DNA from: Proteiniphilum sp. UBA5384 | Lineage (GTDB): Bacteria; Bacteroidota; Bacteroidia; Bacteroidales; Dysgonomonadaceae | Assembly: GCF_002410825.1 (NCBI RefSeq) | Contig: NZ_DHOS01000073.1 | Coordinates: forward strand, 48,736 to 112,735 | DNA: 64,000 nt | Reading direction: 5' to 3' | Part shown: piece by piece, positions 34,175 to 41,009 of the stretch | Layout: every line of letters starts with the position of its first letter | Numbering within the stretch: position 1 is the first letter of the stretch | Position numbers and translations under genes: made by a program | The notes under the pieces: generated by a model | What the model saw: only the letters and a program-made list of their open reading frames with translations | What the model was told of the DNA's origin: nothing | Databases searched by the model: none

Positions 34175-35338
34175 ATGAATACCGTATATTCGATTTGGAA
34201 AATGGGACGCTATACATTGCTATGTGTGGTATTAATGCTGCAATTTATTGCATGCTCAGAAGAGAAGCATGATGAGTATACCGCAGCGCCTGAGATTGAA
34301 GATGTATATATCCATCAGTTAGATGAGCTGATTGCCGAAATGCAGGATTTGCAACAAAATTCGGATTATGGGGAAAAGAAAGGTCAATACCCCACTGAAA
34401 GCCGGGCGATTCTTTCGGATGCGATAGATGCTGCCAACCGCGCCGTGTTATTGATCAAGTATCAGAACCCGGCTCCTTCAGAAAATGAAAAACAGCGTTA
34501 TATCATAAATACGGAAGCTGCTATGGAGAAATTCAGGAATTCAGTCCGTACTGAAGATGCCGAGACTATTCCGGCAGAATTGTTTGTCGACGGTAAAGGT
34601 GGTAACTCCTTTATTGACTTCGGTCGCAGTGAGGAATATGTGAAGTTCGGCGAACAAGGGAAACAAGCATTTACAGTGGAACTTTGGGTGAAAATTACCG
34701 AACGGGGACGATGGGATAACTGCTTGTTCCTCTGCTCATATATATCAAACGATGACTGGCGCAATGGCTGGATGATGTATTGGCGCAAGTCAGATAACGG
34801 GATTTATCGTACTACATGGGGCGGACTGAATACGACCAATGGCGATAGGGATCTTTGGGAACCCAGTTTCAGGGTATCGGACGACCTGGATCAATGGCAA
34901 CACTTTGTAGCTGTGTATAGCGATGAAGGATTGGGCGGCAATTCAACCCTGCGTGCCAAACTTTACCTGAATGGCGAATGGATGAAAGATGAAATTGTTT
35001 CTCCCGTGACGAGAGTGTACCAATCGGCACATTATGCCGAGTATTCAAAGCCGATGACCGCTTTCGGACGTTATATGAGGACTACTGACGATTTATTTGA
35101 AGAAGGATTCTCGGGATATATGAAGAAAATCCGTATCTGGAAAACTGCCAAAAGTGCCGATTATATCAAAAAGTCTTATGAGGGTGCGGTAGAAGTGACC
35201 GGAAAAGAAACCGACCTGGCGGCAGGATGGGATTTTACCTCCAAACCTTCCGGAGCAGACAATGAAATTATTGACCTGACCGGACGGCATACGGCCAAAA
35301 TTATAGGGACATATAAATGGGAGCGTATTGTGGAATAA
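34175..35338 (+). CDS. LamG-like lipoprotein, putative surface glycan-binding protein (short paralogue)
   Basis: This 387-residue protein has a lipoprotein signal (FIAC, about residue 27). One helical segment of about 70 residues (LIAEMQDLQQNSDYGEKKGQYPTESRAILSDAI..., FIVAR/DUF4972-like) is followed by a concanavalin-A-like LamG domain (about 130-387) with FVDGKGGNSFIDFG, FTVELWVK and GFSGYMKKIRIWK. It is a paralogue of the next gene. Its role as a glycan-binding partner of SusC/SusD is inferred from position and domains. Confidence 0.8.
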   Translation: MNTVYSIWKMGRYTLLCVVLMLQFIACSEEKHDEYTAAPEIEDVYIHQLDELIAEMQDLQQNSDYGEKKGQYPTESRAILSDAIDAANRAVLLIKYQNPAPSENEKQRYIINTEAAMEKFRNSVRTEDAETIPAELFVDGKGGNSFIDFGRSEEYVKFGEQGKQAFTVELWVKITERGRWDNCLFLCSYISNDDWRNGWMMYWRKSDNGIYRTTWGGLNTTNGDRDLWEPSFRVSDDLDQWQHFVAVYSDEGLGGNSTLRAKLYLNGEWMKDEIVSPVTRVYQSAHYAEYSKPMTAFGRYMRTTDDLFEEGFSGYMKKIRIWKTAKSADYIKKSYEGAVEVTGKETDLAAGWDFTSKPSGADNEIIDLTGRHTAKIIGTYKWERIVE

Positions 35339-35343
35339 TAAAT

Positions 35344-36819
35344 ATGAAAGCGATGAGACAAATAAATAATAAACAGAGCAATAGTATGTTTCTTGTCCTC
35401 CTGATGATATTCTGTTTGGCAGGAGCTTTTTCGGCCTGTTCGGAGGATGATAAAAATGAATATATCACCGATACGCAGTTGAGTATTTTGCAGGAAAACC
35501 ATGCGTCATTGACTTATTTGCTGAAAAATTCTACTTACGGTACTGCGCCGGGTACTTATCCCGAAGCAAGCAAAACGATCCTCAGTAACGCGATTGCCGA
35601 ATTGGAGACATCCATTACCAAGGTGAAGTCCGGCGAACTGTTTGATGAGGCTGCATTGGAGGCCATTGTGGCAAAAGCAAACCAGGCAATTGACGAATTT
35701 AAAAATTCGAAATATTACAATCTGTCACCTGTAGCACAACAGTTCATCAGCAACCTGATGGCGAAAGCCGATCTGTTACGCGAAATGATTTCCGACGAAG
35801 CATTATGGGGAAACCACAAAGGGCAGTATCCCTTGGAGGGGAAAGCTGCACTCGAGAGTGCTGCGGAAGAACTAGAAGCGCTGGCAGACAGGATCAGGAC
35901 AGGAGCTATTACCGATATGACACAGGAAATCTACGATCAGGCTATTGCCGCGGGCGACAAAAAATTGGACGAAGTGAAAGCTACTGCCTGGCCGGAGGAT
36001 AACCTGATATGGAACCTGTTTGTGGATGGTAATAACGGGGGATATATTGATTTCGGGTATAAGGAGGATTTTGTGAGGTTTGGTGGAGATGATCATCAGA
36101 ACTTTACCATTGAACTTTGGGTGAATGTCAAAGAGTTCTGCAGTAAGCCCGGTGAAGATAACAGTACATTCCTGGCTTCATTCGTGAACTCGCCGCGAAG
36201 CGGATGGCGTGTGCAATACCGTAAGGTAAACAATGGGAACGAACACTGGCTGAGAGGTTCCATGGCACACTGGCAAAACGAGGGACCAAGTGATCCCCAA
36301 TGGTGGGAGCCGAGAGCTATCGTTAGTAATCCAAAAGACAAATGGACCCATTTTGCTTTCGCTGTGGCTGACGATGGCGTCCCGGGTTTTGATCCTCCGC
36401 AGGAACACACAAAGTCGTGTGTATTTGTGAATGGTTCCCAAACGGGTGAAGTCATCCGGGTAGGAGAGCCATGGCGCACATATATTGAAGACGGTTGTGT
36501 AGAGCAGCAAATGCCGATGACAGCCTTCTGCCGCTTAGATGCCGATAAAGCAACCCGTGAAGAATATTTCTCCGGTTATATCAAATATATACGTATCTGG
36601 AAAGGAATCAGGAGCCGTGATGATATCCGGACCTCGGCACAAGGTAACAATGACGTTGATCCCAACGATCCGAATCTCGTCGCCGCCTGGGATTTTGAAG
36701 TGCATGGTTCACAACCTCAGGGTACAACGATATCGGATGTGACCGGTCGGCATATTGCCACTTTGAAGGGCCCGCAAGGTTCGTCTGAGTGGGTTGAAGC
36801 AACCACTATCGCCCAATAA
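35344..36819 (+). CDS. LamG-like lipoprotein, putative surface glycan-binding protein (long paralogue)
   Basis: This 491-residue protein has a lipobox at FSAC. It carries two helical units (about 45-115 and 130-220), each with a GxYP motif (APGTYPEA and HKGQYPLE), then a LamG domain (about 225-490) with FVDGNNGGYIDFG, FTIELWVN and YFSGYIKYIRIWKG. It is clearly duplicated from the same ancestor as the preceding gene, with one extra helical unit. The ATG at 35344 is preferred; an ATG at 35317 would overlap the previous gene. Confidence 0.8.
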   Translation: MKAMRQINNKQSNSMFLVLLMIFCLAGAFSACSEDDKNEYITDTQLSILQENHASLTYLLKNSTYGTAPGTYPEASKTILSNAIAELETSITKVKSGELFDEAALEAIVAKANQAIDEFKNSKYYNLSPVAQQFISNLMAKADLLREMISDEALWGNHKGQYPLEGKAALESAAEELEALADRIRTGAITDMTQEIYDQAIAAGDKKLDEVKATAWPEDNLIWNLFVDGNNGGYIDFGYKEDFVRFGGDDHQNFTIELWVNVKEFCSKPGEDNSTFLASFVNSPRSGWRVQYRKVNNGNEHWLRGSMAHWQNEGPSDPQWWEPRAIVSNPKDKWTHFAFAVADDGVPGFDPPQEHTKSCVFVNGSQTGEVIRVGEPWRTYIEDGCVEQQMPMTAFCRLDADKATREEYFSGYIKYIRIWKGIRSRDDIRTSAQGNNDVDPNDPNLVAAWDFEVHGSQPQGTTISDVTGRHIATLKGPQGSSEWVEATTIAQ

Positions 36820-36843
36820 ATCTTTATTGGAAAATCAATTTTG

Positions 36844-36877
36844 AAAAGCGTCCGGTTTCATAAATTGGGCGCTTTTT
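36844..36877 (+). terminator. intrinsic terminator of the GH76 polysaccharide locus
   Basis: AAAAGCGTCC (36844-36853) pairs with GGGCGCTTTT (36867-36876), with one G-T wobble and a 13-nt loop, followed by T. It lies 25 nt after the last gene of the locus. Confidence 0.88.
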
Positions 36878-36879
36878 TA

Positions 36880-37129
36880 CAAAACCGGAATCATTTAAAA
36901 ACTGGAAAAATTGTATCCGGATATCTCTTTTATAAAATAAAGAAGGTATAAATATAAACAATTCATTATCGAAAGACATTGTATGGAACACGTGGAAGAT
37001 GAAATGGGGAGGTAGGGATAATTCATTGATTATTTGTTTAGTTTGGGTGATCGATAAGTTTCAAATCGAAAATTTCAGGCTGAAATAATAATCAAAATGA
37101 AAATTTTTTGAATAAAATCGTGAAAATAT
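36880..37129 (+). other. 250 nt of AT-rich intergenic DNA
   Basis: This is the upstream part of a 0.54-kb gap between the polysaccharide locus and leuA. It is AT-rich with no coding potential (the frame from the ATG at 36983 closes after 10 codons) and no recognisable RNA. The promoter and leader of the branched-chain operon follow it. Confidence 0.5.
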
Positions 37130-37161
37130 TTTGTTGATATCATTTTTTGCATTTACTTTGC
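37130..37161 (+). promoter_or_regulatory. promoter of the branched-chain amino acid operon
   Basis: TTTG (37130-37133), 20 nt, then TACTTTGC (37154-37161) fits the Bacteroidota -33/-7 pattern with good spacing. The expected start site near 37167 would give an about 195-nt leader carrying the small leader ORF and the attenuator. Confidence 0.65.
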
Positions 37162-37194
37162 AACCGTCAAACAAGAACAATTTCAAGTTGCCAT

Positions 37195-37257
37195 ATGTAT
37201 TATCAGGTCGGTATTCTAGTCATTTCTATTCTACTTCTGGAAAAATTCGGAGGGTGA
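37195..37257 (+). CDS. Ile/Leu/Val-rich leader peptide (leuL/ilvL-like)
   Basis: A 20-codon frame runs from ATG at 37195 to TGA at 37255-37257. Codons 7-15 read ILVISILLL, so eight of nine residues in this core are branched-chain amino acids (nine of twenty overall). Leu is encoded by CTA, CTA, CTT and CTG in the run; CTA is also a prominent slow codon in enterobacterial leu leaders. The stop codon lies inside the 8-nt segment that can form the antiterminator. No Shine-Dalgarno is seen, as is usual in this phylum. This is the expected design of a ribosome-stalling leader for the operon downstream; expression is unproven. Confidence 0.8.
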   Translation: MYYQVGILVISILLLEKFGG

Positions 37258-37336
37258 GACTGGCATATCTGTGATTTACATTAGGTAAAAAAAATAGGGA
37301 TAACCTTTCTCACCCGGTGGGAAAGGTTATCTTTTT
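37252..37336 (+). promoter_or_regulatory. transcription attenuator (antiterminator/terminator) before leuA
   Basis: Terminator: the arm starting GATAACCTTTCT (37299-37312) pairs with the arm ending AAAGGTTATC (37318-37331), 14 bp with one G-T wobble, loop CCCGG, then TTTTT at 37332-37336. Antiterminator: GGGTGAGA (37252-37259) is perfectly complementary to TCTCACCC (37308-37315), which overlaps the 5' arm, so the two structures exclude each other. A ribosome stalled in the Ile/Leu/Val run would leave 37252-37259 free (read-through); one at the stop codon (37255) would cover it (termination). Confidence 0.82.
37299..37336 (+). terminator. intrinsic terminator inside the leuA leader
   Basis: This is the terminator half of the attenuator. 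The strong stem and U-run end 28 nt before the leuA ATG and well after the preceding operon, so it cannot serve the upstream genes, which have their own terminator at 36844-36877. Confidence 0.88.
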
Positions 37337-37363
37337 GTGTAAGGATAAAAAAAAGTGAATAAA

Positions 37364-38851
37364 ATGGAACGTATTTATGTATTTGATACAACATTAAGAG
37401 ATGGCGAACAGGTGCCGGGTTGTCAATTGAACACTATTGAGAAGATCCAGGTAGCACAAACTCTTGAGTTGTTGGGGGTGGATGTGATTGAAGCCGGTTT
37501 TCCCGTATCGAGTCCGGGCGATTTTAATTCGGTGGTAGAAATATCCAAAGCGGTTACATGGCCTACTATCTGTGCGTTGACCCGCGCGGTGGAGAAAGAT
37601 ATAGAAGTGGCTGCCGAAGCACTGAAATATGCCAAAAGAAAAAGAATCCATACCGGCATTGGCACATCCGATTCACATATTAAATACAAATTCAATGCCA
37701 CCCGTGAAGAAATCATCGAACGAGCTGTCAAAGCCGTAAAATATGCCCGTAATTTCGTGGACGATGTAGAGTTTTATGCCGAAGATGCAGGTCGTACCGA
37801 GAATGAATATCTTGCCCGTGTGGTACAGGCTGTGGTGAATGCCGGAGCCACGGTGGTGAATATACCTGATACGACCGGCTATTGTTTCCCCGATGAATAT
37901 GGTGCAAAAATAAAATACCTTATTGATAACGTAGATCTGAAAGATGCCATCCTCTCCACCCATTGTCACCAGGACCTGGGAATGGCCACCGCCAATACTA
38001 TCGCGGGAGTGTTGAACGGGGCTCGTCAGATAGAGGTGACCATCAACGGTATCGGTGAACGCGCGGGGAACACCTCCCTCGAAGAGGTGGTGATGGCATT
38101 GAAAAGCCATAAAGATCGCGGATTCGATACCAATATTAATACACAGCATATCTATTCCGCCAGCCGGATGGTATCGAGCTTGATGAATATGCCGGTACAA
38201 CCCAATAAAGCTATTGTGGGGAGAAATGCTTTCGCGCATTCTTCCGGGATTCATCAGGATGGTGTACTCAAAAATGTAGAAACATATGAGATCATCAATC
38301 CCCAGGATGTGGGAATCGATGACAATGCCATCGTATTGACAGCTCGCAGCGGACGCGCCGCACTGAAAAACCGTTTAGCTATCCTTGGTGTAAAACTCGA
38401 AGGCGAAGAACTCGACGAGGTATATCAGAAGTTTCTGGAAATGGCTGACAGGAAGAAAAGTATCAATGACGATGATATACTGATGTTAGTGGGTAAGGAT
38501 GGACGCCTGACCAGGATCAAAATAGAATACCTGCAGGTATTGTGTGGTATTGGAGTACGTGACGTGGCCAGCATAGGTCTTGATATTGCAGGGGAGCATT
38601 TCGAAGCCACGGCAAGTGGCAACGGACCGGTAGATGCTGCTATCCGTGCTGTAAAAAATATCATCCGGCGAAAAATAAAAATCAAGGAATTCCTTATACA
38701 GGCCATCGACCATGGTAGTGATGATATAGGTAAAGTGCATATGCAGGTGGAACATAATGATATACATTATTATGGTTTCTCTGCCAATACCGATATCGTG
38801 GCGGCATCCGTGGAAGCATTTATTGATGCGGTGAATAAATTCGTAAATTAA
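37364..38851 (+). CDS. leuA: 2-isopropylmalate synthase
   Basis: The 495-residue enzyme condenses 2-ketoisovalerate with acetyl-CoA, the first committed step to leucine. The DRE-TIM barrel begins with FDTTLRDGEQVPG and has STHCHQDLGMATANTIAGVLNGARQIEVTINGIGERAGN, which holds the metal-binding His pair. The C-terminal LeuA-dimer regulatory domain has the GNGPVDAAIRAV motif for leucine feedback. The ATG at 37364 is preferred; a GTG at 37355 adds three residues. It is the first gene after the attenuator. Confidence 0.95.
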   Translation: MERIYVFDTTLRDGEQVPGCQLNTIEKIQVAQTLELLGVDVIEAGFPVSSPGDFNSVVEISKAVTWPTICALTRAVEKDIEVAAEALKYAKRKRIHTGIGTSDSHIKYKFNATREEIIERAVKAVKYARNFVDDVEFYAEDAGRTENEYLARVVQAVVNAGATVVNIPDTTGYCFPDEYGAKIKYLIDNVDLKDAILSTHCHQDLGMATANTIAGVLNGARQIEVTINGIGERAGNTSLEEVVMALKSHKDRGFDTNINTQHIYSASRMVSSLMNMPVQPNKAIVGRNAFAHSSGIHQDGVLKNVETYEIINPQDVGIDDNAIVLTARSGRAALKNRLAILGVKLEGEELDEVYQKFLEMADRKKSINDDDILMLVGKDGRLTRIKIEYLQVLCGIGVRDVASIGLDIAGEHFEATASGNGPVDAAIRAVKNIIRRKIKIKEFLIQAIDHGSDDIGKVHMQVEHNDIHYYGFSANTDIVAASVEAFIDAVNKFVN

Positions 38852-38865
38852 CAAATCAATTATAT

Positions 38866-40248
38866 ATGAAGACTCTTTTTGATAAGATATGGGATGCACA
38901 TGTAGTGGCAACCGTGAAAGATGGTCCCACCCAATTATACATCGACAGGCATTTGTGTCATGAAGTAACCAGTCCCCAGGCTTTTGCCGGTATCAGGGCT
39001 CGTGGATTGAATGTGTATCGCCCGAAGCAAACCACGTTAACGGCTGACCATAATATCCCCACAATGTGGCAGAACAAGCCTATTCGTGATACCGTTTCCC
39101 GTTTTCAGGTGGAAACCCTTGCGAAAAATGCTTCAGATTTCGGATTGACATACTATGGGCTTAATAACCCCAAGAATGGAATTGTGCATGTGATTGGTCC
39201 CGAGAATGGTTATACCCAACCCGGAATGACGATTGTCTGCGGTGACAGCCATACCTCCACCCACGGGGCTTTTGGTGCTATTGCTTTCGGTATCGGTACC
39301 AGCGAGGTGGAAATGGTGCTGGCATCACAATGTATACTGCAAACCCGTCCCAAGACTATGCGGATCAATTTTGACGGGAAGCTGGAAGAAAATGTAAGCG
39401 CCAAGGATATGGCACTTTATATGATTTCTCAATTAACAACAGGAGGTGCGACCGGTTATTTTGTGGAATATGCCGGTGAAGCAGTCCGAAATCTTTCTAT
39501 GGAGGAACGGATGACCCTTTGTAACCTGAGTATAGAGATGGGGGCACGTGGAGGCTTGGTTGCCCCGGATGAAACCACTTTTAACTATATCAAAGGGCGG
39601 GAATTTGCCCCCAAAGGAGATAAATGGGAAAAAGCGGTGGCCTACTGGAAAACGTTGAAGAGTGATGAAGGAGCTGCCTTTGATAAGGAGGTCACTTTCG
39701 ACGTGGCAAAAATACGCCCGATGATCACTTATGGTACCAATCCCGGAATGGGGATGCCTATCGATGGCACTATTCCTCATCTGGATGATATCGGGGAAGC
39801 AGGAAAGATATCATTCGAGAAGTCGTTGAATTATATGGGATTCACTCCGGGAGAGAAGTTAGAAGGAAAACAAATCGATTATGTCTTTCTGGGTAGCTGC
39901 ACCAACGGCCGTATCGAGGATTTTCGGGTATTCACCCAGTATGTGAAGGGTAAAAAGAAAGCAGGAAATGTTACTGCATGGTTGGTGCCGGGCAGTTGGC
40001 AGGTGCGCAAACAGATTGAAGCCGAGGGATTGGACAAGATACTCGAAGAAGCCGGATTTGAACTCCGTCAGCCCGGTTGCTCAGCCTGTCTGGCGATGAA
40101 TGATGACAAGGTGCCGGCAGGTAAATATGCAGTTTCTACCTCCAATCGTAATTTCGAGGGGAGACAGGGGCCGGGTGCGAGGACTATCCTTGCCGGACCT
40201 CTGGTGGCCGCTGCCGCTGCCATAAACGGAAAAATCACGGAACCATAA
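38866..40248 (+). CDS. leuC: 3-isopropylmalate dehydratase large subunit
   Basis: This 460-residue aconitase-superfamily protein has 4Fe-4S ligands in LGSCTNGRIEDFR and QPGCSACLAMNDDK. Early conserved blocks are LYIDRHLCHEVTSPQAF and IVCGDSHTSTHGAFGA. It isomerises 2- to 3-isopropylmalate with LeuD and may also act on citramalate. It lies 14 nt after leuA. Confidence 0.97.
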   Translation: MKTLFDKIWDAHVVATVKDGPTQLYIDRHLCHEVTSPQAFAGIRARGLNVYRPKQTTLTADHNIPTMWQNKPIRDTVSRFQVETLAKNASDFGLTYYGLNNPKNGIVHVIGPENGYTQPGMTIVCGDSHTSTHGAFGAIAFGIGTSEVEMVLASQCILQTRPKTMRINFDGKLEENVSAKDMALYMISQLTTGGATGYFVEYAGEAVRNLSMEERMTLCNLSIEMGARGGLVAPDETTFNYIKGREFAPKGDKWEKAVAYWKTLKSDEGAAFDKEVTFDVAKIRPMITYGTNPGMGMPIDGTIPHLDDIGEAGKISFEKSLNYMGFTPGEKLEGKQIDYVFLGSCTNGRIEDFRVFTQYVKGKKKAGNVTAWLVPGSWQVRKQIEAEGLDKILEEAGFELRQPGCSACLAMNDDKVPAGKYAVSTSNRNFEGRQGPGARTILAGPLVAAAAAINGKITEP

Positions 40249-40357
40249 ATGAATGTGATGATGTGCTGATATGCTGATTGGAGAAGGTGAACAATTTATA
40301 TGTCAGTGTATTGGCGGGAAATTAGGATAAAAAATACTAAAAAAGTAAAGAAATAAA

Positions 40358-40957
40358 ATGGAAAAGTTTCAAACAATAACATCCACATATGTGCCACTTC
40401 CGATTGAGAATGTGGATACAGACCAGATCATACCTGCGCGTTTCTTGAAAGCAACCACGCGCGAAGGATTTGGTGATAACCTGTTCGCCGACTGGCGTTA
40501 TGATAAAGAAGGAAATCCTAAACTCGATTTTGTACTGAACAATCCGGTCTATTCGGGAGAAGTATTGGTAGCAGGAAAAAATTTTGGTAGTGGTAGCAGC
40601 CGTGAACATGCCGCATGGGCAATCGGTGGTTACGGATTTAAAGTGGTCGTATCGAGTTTCTTTGCTGATATCTTTCGCAATAACGCCCTCAATAACGGTA
40701 TCCTGCCCGTGGTAGTGAGTGAGAAGTTCCTGGGCGAGTTGTTTGTCTCGGTGGATAAAAATCCAAAAGCCACGGTGACGGTCAATCTTGAGGAACAGAC
40801 AATTACGAATAACGGAACAGGGTCAGCAGAATCATTCGAGATCAATCCCTATAAGAAAGAGTGTCTGCTAAAAGGACTGGATGATATAGACTTTCTTCTC
40901 TCCAATAAGGATAAGATTGAAGAATATGAGAGAAACCGTGCTTTTGCGTACGAGTAA
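40358..40957 (+). CDS. leuD: 3-isopropylmalate dehydratase small subunit
   Basis: This 199-residue swivelling subunit has NVDTDQIIPARFLK and the loop FGSGSSREHAAWA that shapes substrate specificity. It partners LeuC. The spacer before it (40249-40357) is AT-rich with a short imperfect octamer-like run (ATGATGTG, CTGATATG, CTGATTGG), similar in style to other drifting repeats in this window. Confidence 0.97.
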   Translation: MEKFQTITSTYVPLPIENVDTDQIIPARFLKATTREGFGDNLFADWRYDKEGNPKLDFVLNNPVYSGEVLVAGKNFGSGSSREHAAWAIGGYGFKVVVSSFFADIFRNNALNNGILPVVVSEKFLGELFVSVDKNPKATVTVNLEEQTITNNGTGSAESFEINPYKKECLLKGLDDIDFLLSNKDKIEEYERNRAFAYE

Positions 40958-41009
40958 TTAGTCTTATCATTATTACATCAGTAAATCATCACATCAAATA
41001 TAGGTTGTT

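Noticed and set aside
37299..37336. Reading the hairpin before leuA as a simple terminator of the polysaccharide locus
   Set aside because: That locus already has its own terminator at 36844-36877, and a promoter and leader ORF lie between. The hairpin is in the leuA leader.
37195..37336. T-box or riboswitch control of leuA
   Set aside because: No T-box consensus sequence or known riboswitch core is visible; the leader ORF and complementary segments explain the region better.
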